Origin: Rhodococcus sp. ARC_M6
GTDB lineage: Bacteria > Actinomycetota > Actinomycetes > Mycobacteriales > Mycobacteriaceae
DNA length: 64,000 nt
Assembly (NCBI RefSeq): GCF_022810305.1
Contig: NZ_JALGQH010000020.1
Location: forward strand, 47,758 to 111,757
Reading direction: 5' to 3'
Made by a program: the position numbers and the translations under genes. Shown here piece by piece: positions 8,515 to 18,113 of the stretch; position 1 is the first letter of the stretch; each line of letters begins with the position of its first letter. The notes beneath the pieces are model-generated. The model saw only the letters and a list, made by a program, of their open reading frames with translations, had not been told where the DNA came from and ran no database searches.

Positions 8515-9585
8515 CTAGCGCGGGTTCTCGGCGCCCACGGCTTGGCTGATCGAGGAGAATCCGGCAGCCCGCACCTTCTTGGCGATGCCCTTGTGAATGC
8601 TGCGAGCCCAGAACGGTCCGCCGTAGATGAAGCCGGTGTAGCCCTGAACCAGGGTTGCGCCGGCCAGAATGCGCTCCCAGGCCTGATCGGCTGTTTCGAT
8701 ACCGCCGACAGAGATGATGGTCAGTTTGTTGCCGACACGACCGTACAACCGGCGAAGCACCTCGAGTGAGCGATCCGCAACGGGCGCCCCGGACAGTCCG
8801 CCCGCACCGATCGCCGCGACCTCGGCGTCGGGCGTCTTCAATCCGTCGCGACGAATCGTGGTGTTGGTGGCCACAATGCCGGCCAATCCGAGCTCGACGG
8901 CCAGATCCGCGACAGCGTCGACGTCGTCGTCGGACAGGTCCGGAGCAATCTTCACGAGAACCGGAACATGAACGGTGTCGAGGACTGCCTGAAGTAGCGG
9001 GCGCAGTGATTCGACCGCCTGCAGATCGCGGAGTCCGGGAGTGTTGGGGGAGCTGACGTTGACCACCATGAAGTCGGCCAGGGGGCCGAGCAGTTGTGCA
9101 CTGGCCGTGTAATCGGCAGGCGCGTCGGCGGCGTCGACGATCTTGGTCTTCCCGATGTTGGCGCCGATCGGTACGGTGACGCGGCGCTGGCGCAAGAAGT
9201 TCGCCGCATGTCCGGCACCGTGATTGTTGAAACCCATCCGGTTGATCAGAGCGCGATCAGCGGGCAGACGGAACAGTCGTGGAGCTGGATTGCCGGGCTG
9301 CGCCTGCGCCGTGACGGTTCCGATTTCTGCGAATCCGAATCCGAGCGGACCCCACGCGTCGACTCCGGTGGCGTCCTTGTCGAAGCCGGCCGCCAATCCG
9401 AGCGGAGCGGGAAACGTCAGCCCGAAAGCCTGGCTCCGAAGGACCGGATCGTCGACCACGAGGACCTTCGCGACGAGCCATCGGATCGGCGCAAATCTCG
9501 TCACCAGACGCATGGCGGCAAACGCCAGATGATGGATGCGCTCCGGGGGAACGCGGAACATCAGGCTCAACAGCAGCTGGTACAC
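8515..9585 (-). CDS. pyrD: Dihydroorotate dehydrogenase (quinone), class 2
   Basis: 356 residues. It oxidises dihydroorotate to orotate with FMN, passing electrons to quinone at the membrane (fourth step of pyrimidine synthesis). Class 2 features: an N-terminal helical membrane-association extension (about residues 1-45), [11 protein letters not shown], the FMN-site NIGKTK, and the catalytic-base loop [15 protein letters not shown] with Ser in place of the class 1 Cys. Late motifs are TNTTI and GGLSGAPV, then the phosphate-site IISVGGI. The same place in M. tuberculosis is Rv2139. Confidence 0.97.
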   Translation of the reverse strand: MYQLLLSLMFRVPPERIHHLAFAAMRLVTRFAPIRWLVAKVLVVDDPVLRSQAFGLTFPAPLGLAAGFDKDATGVDAWGPLGFGFAEIGTVTAQAQPGNPAPRLFRLPADRALINRMGFNNHGAGHAANFLRQRRVTVPIGANIGKTKIVDAADAPADYTASAQLLGPLADFMVVNVSSPNTPGLRDLQAVESLRPLLQAVLDTVHVPVLVKIAPDLSDDDVDAVADLAVELGLAGIVATNTTIRRDGLKTPDAEVAAIGAGGLSGAPVADRSLEVLRRLYGRVGNKLTIISVGGIETADQAWERILAGATLVQGYTGFIYGGPFWARSIHKGIAKKVRAAGFSSISQAVGAENPR

Positions 9586-9642
9586 AATTCTCCTGCTTTT
9601 CTTCGGTGTGAACTTCGTGGTGTGAACGTCGAGGTGGGCGAA

Positions 9643-9897
9643 TCAGTGGATGATGCCGTCCGGATTTTCCACATGTAGCGGTGTTTTCTTACGTTTGAGC
9701 AGAACACGTCGGGTGCCGTCCGGATACAGACGCACCTGGGAAAGCTCCCAGCCACCGAACTCCGCGGAGATCGACAGGCGCATCGACGCGGTTATTCGCG
9801 AGACATGTGGCGGAAGGTGCAGCGGCAGATAGTCGAACACGTCGTCGGATGTGTCCCAGGGAGTCTGTGCCGAGGAAGGCCTCTGCCGCTGCGCCAT
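9643..9897 (-). CDS. DUF5703-family small protein
   Basis: 84 residues. The start ATG at 9897 overlaps the stop of the upstream lipoprotein gene (TGATG), implying translational coupling. The conserved core DVFDYLPLHLPP...FGGWELSQVRLYPDGTRRVLLKRK matches the DUF5703 pattern (Y-x-x-L-x-L-P, then W-E-L-x-x-x-R-L-Y-x-x-G-T-R-x-V). The function is unknown in the family; such genes are common in actinobacteria next to lipoproteins. Confidence 0.75.
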   Translation of the reverse strand: MAQRQRPSSAQTPWDTSDDVFDYLPLHLPPHVSRITASMRLSISAEFGGWELSQVRLYPDGTRRVLLKRKKTPLHVENPDGIIH

Positions 9898-10922
9898 CAG
9901 CTGATCCGCGTGGGAATGCTCTGGAGTCCGTCCCCGGTTGCGGACCCGACGATCAGGGTGCCGGTGCTGGAATCGACTGCGAGCGAGTTGGGCTGACGTA
10001 CGGTGCGGAACCGGGCGGTTTCGACGGGGATGCCCGAGGAGAGGTCCAGGCCGACAACTTCGTTGGTGCCTGTCAGAGTCACCCACACCCGGTCTGCGCC
10101 CTCGTCGTAGGCCACTGCGTACGGCGAGTCACCGACGGGGAAGCGCTGGCGCATCAGGAGCGGATCAGCTGTGAAGACCAGAAGTTCGTCTCCGGTGGTA
10201 TCGGTGACGAGGATGCGACCGAAATGGTCCGTCGCGAGATGTGTTGCGCCTTCGCCGGCCCTCAAGGCGGCACCGAGACGGTCTTCGTCCAAGTTGATTG
10301 CTGTCAGTGAGGTTTGCTGGTGATCGAGCGCGCTGAGATTCTCGCCCGTCACCGCAAGTTCGTCGACCGATGCAAAACCTGAAATCGTTTGTGACTGATC
10401 GGTCTTCGGGTCGACAATGTGAATTGAACCATCGTCTGTTCCGATTGCGATGCGGCCATCGGCAAGTTCGACTGCCGAGTTGGCCACTCCCGGGGAGGGG
10501 GTAATGCTCTGCTCGCCAGTGACCAGATTCAGCGTCACGACCTTGCCGTCCATGGACAGCAAGGCTTTTCCGTCCGAGGCGATCGATACGTCGCGGACGT
10601 CTCCGTCGAGGCTGATATCTCGGCCGGCTACCGCTGTATCCGCAGACTTCAGCGAATCGGCCGGAACGATCCGAACCGAACGTGGATCCTGCGTCACGAC
10701 GAGAGTGTTGCGCGTGACCGGATCGAATGTGATGGAATCGATTCGGCCGGTGTACGGACGAACGACGCCGTCGAGAGAAGTTGTGGTGGCCGGCGAAACT
10801 ACCGCGGTAGCCGGGTCGATAGTTTGGAGTTTGTCGCCACCCTCACCGGAAGAACATCCAGTGACAAGCAGAAGAGCCGCTCCCATCGCTGCTGTGGTGG
10901 TGCGGATCCCAAGGCGAGTCAT
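9897..10922 (-). CDS. Beta-propeller lipoprotein (LppL-like, YncE-type repeats)
   Basis: 341 residues. The ATG at 10922 has GAGGAACC upstream. A signal peptide of about 20 residues ends in the lipobox LLVTGC, so the mature protein is lipid-anchored outside the membrane. The rest contains repeated blade-like segments such as IDSITFDPVTRNTLVVTQD, GRIAIGTDDGSIHIVDPKT, GRILVTDTTGDELLVFTAD and DRVWVTLTGTNEVVGLDLS. By context (divergent from a small conserved gene, next to pyrD) it matches Rv2138/LppL. Ligand unknown. The downstream DUF5703 gene is coupled. Confidence 0.85.
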   Translation of the reverse strand: MTRLGIRTTTAAMGAALLLVTGCSSGEGGDKLQTIDPATAVVSPATTTSLDGVVRPYTGRIDSITFDPVTRNTLVVTQDPRSVRIVPADSLKSADTAVAGRDISLDGDVRDVSIASDGKALLSMDGKVVTLNLVTGEQSITPSPGVANSAVELADGRIAIGTDDGSIHIVDPKTDQSQTISGFASVDELAVTGENLSALDHQQTSLTAINLDEDRLGAALRAGEGATHLATDHFGRILVTDTTGDELLVFTADPLLMRQRFPVGDSPYAVAYDEGADRVWVTLTGTNEVVGLDLSSGIPVETARFRTVRQPNSLAVDSSTGTLIVGSATGDGLQSIPTRIS

Positions 10923-11132
10923 GTGTCGGTTCCTCGTTTTCTTTTCAAAACTTGTCTTCACTTGATATCTCGAAATGACTGCTGACGCTCTACGTCTGCT
11001 CTCGATCATCCCTGATCGACGCACAACGGTTTTCACCGCATTGGACTACGGCAGACCATTCCGCCCGGTGCACCGCCGCGATACCGTACGAACAACGATT
11101 GTGGCTGACACGCAATCTCTGAGGAGCTCATC

Positions 11133-11531
11133 GTGATTCCTGTCGAACCCTCCGGATCCGGAGAGGATTGTGGCGACTACGAGCGCGGCAATTTCGAGAT
11201 CGAAGATGTCTCCGTGGGTGCACACGCGCATGGTTTCGGCAGGTCAGCGGGTAGGACATTTGCATTCCGCGTGCGCAAAAGCATCCTGTACGTCGAGGTG
11301 TATCGGGACTATTGCGAGCGAAGTGTCCCAAGCCCGGACGACGTGATTGCGACTGCGGAGCGGTCGGTCCGGGACATCGACTTAACGGACGTTCGGAGCA
11401 TTTCTGCTGTGGTCCGCGACGCAGTCGCCTCGGCTGAGACAGATTCATCACAGCCGTCGGGGAGTGAGGGAGTTACGACGCTACGCGCAGTACTTGATCG
11501 ACTCGGTGCGATCATCGATTCCGTTCGCTGA
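11133..11531 (+). CDS. Conserved hypothetical protein (position of Rv2137c)
   Basis: 132 residues from a GTG start at 11133 with GAGGAG 8 nt upstream. No transmembrane segment or known motif. The middle reads AGRTFAFRVRKSILYVEVYRDYCERSVPSPDDVIATAERSV, and the C-terminus is acidic and Ser-rich followed by a short amphipathic helix LRAVLDRLGAIIDSVR. It is divergent from the LppL-like lipoprotein, as in mycobacteria. Function unknown. Confidence 0.65.
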   Translation: MIPVEPSGSGEDCGDYERGNFEIEDVSVGAHAHGFGRSAGRTFAFRVRKSILYVEVYRDYCERSVPSPDDVIATAERSVRDIDLTDVRSISAVVRDAVASAETDSSQPSGSEGVTTLRAVLDRLGAIIDSVR

Positions 11532-12408
11532 CACCGGACCCTGACCGACTTGCTGCGGGTGTGAAGTCGCGACGCGGAACGACCAAGGTCGCCCCGGTCT
11601 TCGGGTGCTCGAAAACTTCGACCGGATAACCGTAAACCCGAGTGAGTAGTTCCTCGTGCAAAACCGACTCCGGAGGTCCGTCGGCGGCGATGCGGCCGTC
11701 CTCGAGGACAACGATCCGGTCTGCATAGGCCGCGGCCAAAGCCAGATCGTGGAGAACGACCACCACAGCGCCGCCCTCGGCGGCCCGGGCCCTCGCGACT
11801 GACATGACTGCTTCTTGGTGACCGAGGTCGAGAGCGGCGGTCGGTTCGTCGAGCAGTACCGTCGACGTTTCCTGTGCGAGTACACGTGCAAGTGCTACGC
11901 GGGCCTGCTCGCCGCCTGACAGAGCTGCAAACGGACGCTGCGCGAACGCTTCGACATCACACGTTTTCATGGCGTCGACAACGGCGTCACCGTCACGATC
12001 CTCACGTGCGGTCCCGGCCCAGGGGGCGCGACCCATCGTGACGACCTGGTGGGCGGTGAACGAGAAGCCGATGGTGTGTTTCTGGGGGAGTACTGCACGC
12101 CGACGTGCCATGTCGATCGCGGACCACGATAGGAGATCGGTTCCTTCGACCTCGACGCGTCCACTGACTACCGGTTGGTCACCGGAGAGGGCGGCGAGAA
12201 GAGTCGACTTTCCCGCGCCGTTCGGACCTACGAGAACAAGCACCTCGCCGACGCGTACGTCGACGCTGACGTTGTCGAGGATTTTCCGCCCACCGCGTTC
12301 GACGGTGATGTCGAGTGCTCGCAGTGTGGTGTCCCCGACGAGGGGGCTCTGCGGTTCGACGGGAGTGCGTCCGAACAGTTCACGCCAGTTGCGTGCGATG
12401 CTGCTCAT
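11512..12408 (-). CDS. hmuV: Haem ABC transporter ATP-binding protein
   Basis: 298 residues from the ATG at 12408, which overlaps the hmuU stop (ATGA). Motifs: Walker A VGPNGAGKST at about residues 58-67, Q-loop at AVLPQKHTIGFSF, signature LSGGEQARVALA, Walker B TVLLDEPTAALD and H-loop VVLHDLALAA. The LPQ-plus-FTAHQVV region is typical of the FecE/BtuD/HmuV group. It powers haem import through HmuU with HmuT. It overlaps the 3' end of the opposing hypothetical gene by about 20 nt. Confidence 0.93.
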   Translation of the reverse strand: MSSIARNWRELFGRTPVEPQSPLVGDTTLRALDITVERGGRKILDNVSVDVRVGEVLVLVGPNGAGKSTLLAALSGDQPVVSGRVEVEGTDLLSWSAIDMARRRAVLPQKHTIGFSFTAHQVVTMGRAPWAGTAREDRDGDAVVDAMKTCDVEAFAQRPFAALSGGEQARVALARVLAQETSTVLLDEPTAALDLGHQEAVMSVARARAAEGGAVVVVLHDLALAAAYADRIVVLEDGRIAADGPPESVLHEELLTRVYGYPVEVFEHPKTGATLVVPRRDFTPAASRSGSGVSERNR

Positions 12409-13499
12409 GCCCAACCACCTTGCCTTGCACGGGTGCGGCGCAACAACCAGAAGAAGAAGGGTCCACCGACGAGTGCGGTCAGCATTCCGAGCGGGAGGTC
12501 GGCATTGGCGACCAGGGACCGTGATCCCAGGTCTGCGAGTAGCAGAACCAGGCCGCCGCCGAGGGCACTGGCCGGGATCAAGGCGCGATGCCCGGGGCCG
12601 ACCACGATGCGCATCAGATGGGGAACTACCAGTCCGACGAACATGATGATGCCGGTGAACGCGACGCTGGCCGACACCAGCAAGGCGACGATCAGGACTG
12701 CCACTTGGCGCAGCCGTTCGACATTGACGCCCAAGTGCCGCGCCGCATGTTCGCCGAGAGCGAGTAGGTCGAGCCGGGGCGCGATCATCATGGTTGCGGC
12801 GATGCCGATGACGGCCATCGGCGCTACGACCATCACCGAGCTCCACGTTGCGCCGTTGAGGCTGCCGAGTTGCCAGAAGACAATCTGATCACGAGCCGAA
12901 GGGCTGGCGATGAATGTGAAGAAAGCGATCAGCCCGCCGGCAAACGCATTGACGGCCACACCGGTCAGAATGAGCGTGACTACTTCGGTTCGGCCTTCGT
13001 GCCGGGCAAGGAGATACACCGCGGCGGTCGTGATCAGACCGGCGACAAATGCGGCGGCGGCGACGGTCCAACCGGCGACAAAGGTTCCGCCGACGACGAT
13101 GACGGCGCTCGCGCCGACAGCCGCTCCGGCGGATACGCCGATCACTCCGGGTTCGGCCAGGGGGTTGGAAAACACTCCCTGGAGCAATGCGCCTGAACAA
13201 CCCAGTGCCGCGCCGACACAGATGGCGAGAACTACCCGGGGAAAGCGCACTTCCCAGAGCGTGACCTCACCGCTCGGGTGGGCCGGCAAGGGGCCGATAT
13301 CGAGGCCGATTCGATGCATGATGCTGCCCAGAACCTCGAGTGCCGAGGTAGGAACTTGTCCGATGCAGGCCGAGAGCAGCGCGACAATCACCAAAGCAAC
13401 GGAAAGGCTTATGAGAACTATGCTCACCCGCGAGCGCGACGCTGCGGGGGTTGCCGACGGGTCAGCAGCCCCAACGTGTTCTTCTGTCTCGGTACTCAC
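12405..13499 (-). CDS. hmuU: Haem ABC transporter permease (FecCD family)
   Basis: 364 residues from a GTG start at 13499 overlapping the hmuT stop (GTGA). About 9-10 transmembrane segments. FecCD hallmarks are LWEVRFPRVVLAICVGAALGCSGALLQGVFSNPLAEPGVIGVSAGAAVG in pieces, and AFTGIIMFVGLVVPHLMRIVVGPGHR near the C-terminus, the loop that contacts the ATPase. Imports haem with HmuT/HmuV. Confidence 0.94.
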   Translation of the reverse strand: MSTETEEHVGAADPSATPAASRSRVSIVLISLSVALVIVALLSACIGQVPTSALEVLGSIMHRIGLDIGPLPAHPSGEVTLWEVRFPRVVLAICVGAALGCSGALLQGVFSNPLAEPGVIGVSAGAAVGASAVIVVGGTFVAGWTVAAAAFVAGLITTAAVYLLARHEGRTEVVTLILTGVAVNAFAGGLIAFFTFIASPSARDQIVFWQLGSLNGATWSSVMVVAPMAVIGIAATMMIAPRLDLLALGEHAARHLGVNVERLRQVAVLIVALLVSASVAFTGIIMFVGLVVPHLMRIVVGPGHRALIPASALGGGLVLLLADLGSRSLVANADLPLGMLTALVGGPFFFWLLRRTRARQGGWA

Positions 13500-14503
13500 G
13501 AATCTGCAGGTCCGTAGATGGCTTCGGCCAACACCTGCATGACGCGGCCGGTGTTCGGACCGAAGCTGAGGATGACGCCGTCTTCCATGTCGACGACGCG
13601 CTGATTCTTGCCCGCTGGTGTCTGTGCGATTCCGGGAATCTTCTCGAGGCCGTCGATCCCGCCGATGGAGGCGAGTCCGTCCGTCATCAGTAGAAACGCG
13701 TCGGGAGCGGCCGCGATGAGTGCCTCGCTGGTTATCGCGACAAAATTCGACGTGATTCCGGAGGCTGTTCCCGCGTCGACGGCGCCGAGTGCTTCGATGA
13801 GTGAATCGGCTCCGGAACCGTCGCCGCCGATCATCGTGATGGCGGTCCCGCGAAGATAGAGGAACGCGATCTTCAGTTGTTCGGCGTTATCGGGCACCAG
13901 ATCGCGGGCAGTCGCGATCTCGCTTTCGGTTCGATCGACCAGCGCCTTGCCTTGCTCGGGCACTCCGAGTGCGTCGGCGACGGCTTGAATCTGGCTCGGG
14001 ACACCTTCGAGGGTTCGGGTGGGGTCTAAGAACACGACCGGAATTCCCGCTGCGCGCAGTTGGTCCTGCACGCTCTGCGGTCCGATGCTCGTATCGGTGA
14101 GAATGACCGTCGGGTTGAGATTGAGGATCGCTTCCGCGCTGAGTGATTGTCCACCCACCGTGACGACGGGGACGTCGGCTACAGCCGGGAACTTGGCGGA
14201 GGTGTCTCGGCCGACCAGGTTGTCGCCGAGTCCGAGCGCGACGGTGGTCGCGGCGTACGTTCCGTACCGGTCAGCCGCGATGATCCGACTGTTGTCGGTG
14301 ATCGTGACCGGAACCCCGTCGAAGCCTGTGACCGTGGTCGGCAAGCTTGCGACGGGGTTTTCCGATACCGGTGTCGGGCTGGAATCTTCGAGTACGGCGG
14401 TTCGTGCTTGATGTGTCGAACCGGGCTGCTCGTTCGATCCGCACGCGACGAGACCGAACCCGGCGATCACGACCAATGCTGCCGCGGTCCAACGCTTACT
14501 CAT
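13496..14503 (-). CDS. hmuT: Haem-binding lipoprotein (substrate-binding protein of the haem ABC importer)
   Basis: 335 residues. The signal peptide ends with the lipobox LVAC at about residues 18-21. Two Fe/B12-type periplasmic-binding lobes are joined by a helix: the first has RIIAADRYGTYAATTVALGLGDNLVGRDTSAKF, the second IAFLYLRGTAITMIGGDGSGADSLIEALGA and TSEALIAAAPDAFLLMTDGL. It delivers haem to HmuU. The ATG at 14503 overlaps the hmuO stop by 4 nt. Confidence 0.92.
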   Translation of the reverse strand: MSKRWTAAALVVIAGFGLVACGSNEQPGSTHQARTAVLEDSSPTPVSENPVASLPTTVTGFDGVPVTITDNSRIIAADRYGTYAATTVALGLGDNLVGRDTSAKFPAVADVPVVTVGGQSLSAEAILNLNPTVILTDTSIGPQSVQDQLRAAGIPVVFLDPTRTLEGVPSQIQAVADALGVPEQGKALVDRTESEIATARDLVPDNAEQLKIAFLYLRGTAITMIGGDGSGADSLIEALGAVDAGTASGITSNFVAITSEALIAAAPDAFLLMTDGLASIGGIDGLEKIPGIAQTPAGKNQRVVDMEDGVILSFGPNTGRVMQVLAEAIYGPADS

Positions 14504-15183
14504 TTGACGAGGTAGCTCTCGATGTTGCCCTCGAGGTCGGAAAACAGGTCGCCGTTGAGGCGGTACGCGATATTGACCTCGTCGATGAACTTCTGCTGTT
14601 CCTCAGCTGTGATGTCGAGGGCATCGAGGTTGGCGCGGTAGGCGTCCTTGAACGGCTTGGGCTTGGGAATGCCGTCGAAGGTGTAGAAACGGAGGCCGTC
14701 GGTTTGGAGGCCGTAGGCGCGCTCGAGCATCCGGCGGATGATCTGTCCGCCGGAGAGGTCGCCCATGTAGCGCAGGTAATGGTGAGCGACGAAGCCGGCC
14801 GGCCAGTCGACGCCAACTTCCTGCAGGCGCGCTACGTAGCGTTCGGTGGCCGGCATTGCTTCGAGACCCTCACGCCAGTTCTCGCCGATCAGGAATTCCA
14901 GATCGGCTTCGAGTGCGGCAACGCGCAGGAGATCGTCGGAGAGGAAGGGGCTGACCAGTGCGTTATCAGCATGGGTGCGGCCGGCTTCTTCGAGGCTTGT
15001 GTAAACGAGGTACGTCTGGCCGAGTAGTGCTGCCAACGCGGCCTGCGTCAGTTTGCCGCCGAGGAGCGCTCCGACGAATCCGGACTGCTCCGTCTCGCGG
15101 TGAGCGGCATCGGTTTCCGCTTTGAGGCGCTCGGAGAATGCTGGTGCATTGGCGGAACTGTGGTCTACGTCAAGCGTTGTCAT
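14500..15183 (-). CDS. hmuO: Biliverdin-producing haem oxygenase
   Basis: 227 residues. It degrades haem to biliverdin, CO and Fe2+, releasing iron from imported haem. The proximal haem ligand is His28 in ETDAAHRETEQS; the distal helix has GDLSGGQIIRRML (flexible Gly-rich kink). Also YLRYMGDL and FYTFDGIPKPKPFKDAYR, all canonical for the HmuO/HO-1 family. First gene of a four-gene operon (hmuO-T-U-V) with 4-nt overlaps throughout, behind an IdeR-like box. Confidence 0.96.
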   Translation of the reverse strand: MTTLDVDHSSANAPAFSERLKAETDAAHRETEQSGFVGALLGGKLTQAALAALLGQTYLVYTSLEEAGRTHADNALVSPFLSDDLLRVAALEADLEFLIGENWREGLEAMPATERYVARLQEVGVDWPAGFVAHHYLRYMGDLSGGQIIRRMLERAYGLQTDGLRFYTFDGIPKPKPFKDAYRANLDALDITAEEQQKFIDEVNIAYRLNGDLFSDLEGNIESYLVK

Positions 15184-15218
15184 GGATTCTCCTGTGGGCT
15201 ACGGACGTGCGTTGCTCA

Positions 15219-15237
15219 CTAGGTTAGCCTGTCCTCT
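15219..15237 (-). promoter_or_regulatory. IdeR/DtxR-like iron box
   Basis: The minus strand reads AGAGGACAGGCTAACCTAG, matching about 14 of 19 positions of the IdeR consensus TTAGGTTAGGCTAACCTAA, with a strong right half. It lies 36-54 nt upstream of the hmuO start, where iron-loaded IdeR would repress the operon. Confidence 0.7.
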
Positions 15238-15279
15238 GCTGGTCGTCTGTCCGGGTATTCGGTTCAGCCAGATCGAGAG

Positions 15280-16215
15280 TTACGCGCTCACATCGTCCAA
15301 TGCCGCGGCAATCGCTTTCGGCAATTCCAATTCCTCGGCAACCAGCACTCCGGTGAGCTGAGCGAGATCACGTGTGCCGACCACAGCGCTGGCAACCCCG
15401 GGTCGATCCCGGGCCCAGGCAAGTGCCACGGCCAAAGGTGAGGTACCCAATCCGTCGGCCGCTGTAACGACCGCATCGACCACGCGCACCGACGAATCCG
15501 TGAGGTAGCTCTGCACGTGGCGCGAATGCGTGTCGTCGGCACCTCGTGAATCGACGGGAATGCCGTCGCGGTACTTCCCGGTCAGGACGCCGCCGGCAAG
15601 CGGAACAGCGGCGAAGACACCGACGCCGTGATGCGAAGCCGCTGCGAACAATTCTTCTTCGACTCCGCGTGCGAGCAAGGAATACTCGGCCTGAGTTGCG
15701 GTGAGAGTTGTTGCGCCACATGACCCGACGGCTGTAGCCAACTGCCATCCGAGGTACCCGCGCACACCGACGTAGCGAACCTTGCCGCTCGAGACGGCGT
15801 AGTCGAGGGTTGCCGCGACTTCGTAGACCGGGGTCATTGGGTCCCAGGTCGCGACCTGCCACATATCCAGATAGTCGGTGCCGAGTTCGCGGAGGGTGGC
15901 GTCCAACTGGCGCAGTAATCCGCGTCGTGAGCAGTCGACCCGATCCGTTCCGATCGGCTTGGGATCGATCCCGGCGCTGGAACTGATGATCAGCTCGTCG
16001 CGGGGGACGACGTCGTTGAGAAGTTCGGCCAGAATCCGTTGCGCCGCGCCGTCGCCGTACGCGGGCGAAGTGTCCACCAACGTTCCGCCGGCCTCCGCGA
16101 AAGCCAGGATCTGAGCCGCCGCTTCATCGCCGTCGGTATCGCGCCCCCAGGTCAGTGTGCCGAGTCCAAGTCGCGAGACTCGAAGTCCGCTCGTTCCGAC
16201 TGATCTGTGCTTCAT
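15280..16215 (-). CDS. Aldo/keto reductase family protein with two catalytic residues replaced
   Basis: 311 residues, TIM-barrel AKR. Asp and Tyr of the tetrad are present (LVDTSPAYGDG). The Lys position, normally ATK(F/V)G, reads ISSSAG, and the His position, normally YQxH, reads WQVATWD; Lys and His are therefore Ser and Ala. The NADP site downstream (RYVGVRGYLGW, SSVVGTRDL-like ASAVVGTRDL) is recognisable. Either a weak or altered oxidoreductase or a non-enzymatic NADP-binding protein. It is convergent with nothing and divergent from uppP. Confidence 0.85.
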   Translation of the reverse strand: MKHRSVGTSGLRVSRLGLGTLTWGRDTDGDEAAAQILAFAEAGGTLVDTSPAYGDGAAQRILAELLNDVVPRDELIISSSAGIDPKPIGTDRVDCSRRGLLRQLDATLRELGTDYLDMWQVATWDPMTPVYEVAATLDYAVSSGKVRYVGVRGYLGWQLATAVGSCGATTLTATQAEYSLLARGVEEELFAAASHHGVGVFAAVPLAGGVLTGKYRDGIPVDSRGADDTHSRHVQSYLTDSSVRVVDAVVTAADGLGTSPLAVALAWARDRPGVASAVVGTRDLAQLTGVLVAEELELPKAIAAALDDVSA

Positions 16216-16461
16216 AGCCGCCCTGCATCTCCCGCGCCTGATTCGGGTACGCGTGTGTCGTACCCGAGAGTTGTCACCACGTGCAGACTAGTGCGCGCGT
16301 GACCTAAGTCGGGGTATTCGGGCATCCGCGTGCCGGACTCGGCGTGCCCAACAGCGCACCGGTAGCGTGACGCCCGTGAAAAGTGAACCCGACACACGAA
16401 ACCGTTGTGTAGTAATCCCATTCGAATCGGCCCAGATCGAATCATTGCAGGCTGACCTCTG

Positions 16462-17307
16462 ATGGGCGAGGCGATGACATGGCTACAGGCCATGGTCCTG
16501 GGGCTCGTGCAGGGATTAACCGAGTTCCTGCCTGTTTCGTCGTCCGGACATCTGAGGATCGTCTCCGAAATATTCTTCGGAAGTGATGCGGGAGCGTCGT
16601 TCACGGCGGTGACCCAGCTCGGTACAGAACTTGCCGTTCTGATCTATTTTGCTCGCGACATCGTGAGGATTATCACCGCCTGGTTCCGAGGATTGTTCAA
16701 CGCCGAACATCGCGGCGACCTCGACTACCGGATGGGGTGGTACGTCATCATCGGCACCATTCCGGTGGGCATTCTCGGGTTCCTTTTCAAGGATCAGATC
16801 CGTACGGGCGCACGCAATTTGTGGCTGATCGCCACGATGCTCATCGTGTTCGCCCTCGTGATCGCGGCTGCGGAGTACTACGGACGTAAGACGCGTCCCA
16901 TCGAAAGCCTCACCATGCGCGACGGAATCATCATGGGTTCGGCGCAGGCGCTCGCACTCATTCCCGGTGTGTCGCGTTCCGGCGGAACCATCAGTGCCGG
17001 TTTGTTCCTCGGACTGACACGTGAGGCTGCTGCGCGCTATTCGTTCCTGCTGGCAATTCCGGCGGTTCTCGCATCCGGTCTGTTCAGCCTTCCCGACGCC
17101 TTCGAGCCTGCCGGTGACGGACTGAACGCCAGCGGACCGCAGTTGCTCGTCGCCACGGTCATTGCGTTTGGCGTCGGCTATGCAGCCATCGCCTGGTTGC
17201 TCAAGTTTGTGGTGAATCATTCGATGTACTGGTTCGTCGGATACAGAATCGCTCTCGGCGTACTCGTCCTTGCCTTGCTGGCCACAGGGGTTGTTTCAGC
17301 GACATAG
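16462..17307 (+). CDS. uppP: Undecaprenyl-diphosphatase
   Basis: 281 residues, 8 or so transmembrane helices. It dephosphorylates undecaprenyl diphosphate for cell-wall lipid carrier recycling and confers bacitracin tolerance. Both signature motifs are present: [15 protein letters not shown] (about residues 15-29, catalytic Glu) and [14 protein letters not shown] (catalytic Arg/Ser). The start could also be the ATG four codons in (16474). Followed by the phosphatase gene, as in Rv2136c-Rv2135c. Confidence 0.96.
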   Translation: MGEAMTWLQAMVLGLVQGLTEFLPVSSSGHLRIVSEIFFGSDAGASFTAVTQLGTELAVLIYFARDIVRIITAWFRGLFNAEHRGDLDYRMGWYVIIGTIPVGILGFLFKDQIRTGARNLWLIATMLIVFALVIAAAEYYGRKTRPIESLTMRDGIIMGSAQALALIPGVSRSGGTISAGLFLGLTREAAARYSFLLAIPAVLASGLFSLPDAFEPAGDGLNASGPQLLVATVIAFGVGYAAIAWLLKFVVNHSMYWFVGYRIALGVLVLALLATGVVSAT

Positions 17308-17365
17308 CGACCGTTTGGACGTCGACGGTCCACCCGCAGGAGCGCTGCCCCATTAGGGTTGTGGC

Positions 17366-18061
17366 ATGACAGTTGTCCTTCTGCGGCACGGGCGGTCGAC
17401 GTCCAACACTGCCCATACTCTGGCCGGCCGAGCGCCGGGTGTGGAACTCGACGATCACGGACGGAAGCAAGCGGCCGGCGTCGTGGATCGATTGGCCGGT
17501 CTCGATATCGCGGAAATTGTTCGCTCACCGCTACTGCGGTGCGAGCAGACCGTCGAGCCCATTGCTGCGGACCGCGGACTTACCCCGGTTGTCGAGGACC
17601 GCCTGATCGAAGTGGATTACGGCCAATGGACCGGGCGGCCCCTGAAGGAACTGCTCGACGAGCCGCTCTGGAAAGTGGTGCAGCGACACGCGTCCGGTGC
17701 AGTGTTTCCCGGTGGTGAAGGACTGGCTCAGGTTCAGGCGCGAGCGGTTGCCGCTATTCGCGAGCACGACGCGCGACTCGCCGAAAAACACGGCCATGAT
17801 GTCGTCTGGATTGCCTGTACTCATGGTGATGTCATCAAATCCGTGCTTGCGGACGCCTATGCAATGCATCTCGACTCGTTTCAGCGGATTGTCGCGGAAC
17901 CAGCGTCCATGAGCGTGATCCGGTACACCGCAACTCTGCCCTTCATTCTTCGGGTCAACGACACCGGAGATGCGTTGGCAGCGATCGCCGGTGCACGAGC
18001 GTCGACCAATGGTTCCGCTCCCGCGCCGGAGGCCGTCCCCGGCGGAGAGGTTGGGGTGTGA
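17366..18061 (+). CDS. Histidine phosphatase family protein (MSMEG_4193-type)
   Basis: 231 residues. The phosphohistidine motif is near the N-terminus, VVLLRHGRSTSN (RHG, His about residue 9). The second core is WIACTHGDVIKSVLADAY with the second catalytic His; EVDYGQWTGRPLKEL supplies the acid region. C-terminal 30 residues are Ala/Pro-rich. The annotated family is called phosphomutase/phosphatase; substrate unknown. Matches the position of Rv2135c, between uppP and the DUF3090 gene (52 nt upstream). Confidence 0.9.
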   Translation: MTVVLLRHGRSTSNTAHTLAGRAPGVELDDHGRKQAAGVVDRLAGLDIAEIVRSPLLRCEQTVEPIAADRGLTPVVEDRLIEVDYGQWTGRPLKELLDEPLWKVVQRHASGAVFPGGEGLAQVQARAVAAIREHDARLAEKHGHDVVWIACTHGDVIKSVLADAYAMHLDSFQRIVAEPASMSVIRYTATLPFILRVNDTGDALAAIAGARASTNGSAPAPEAVPGGEVGV

Positions 18062-18113
18062 ACTGTGACAGATAATGGGTATCCAGGGATGTTCTCGAAT
18101 TCGAGGAGGTGCA

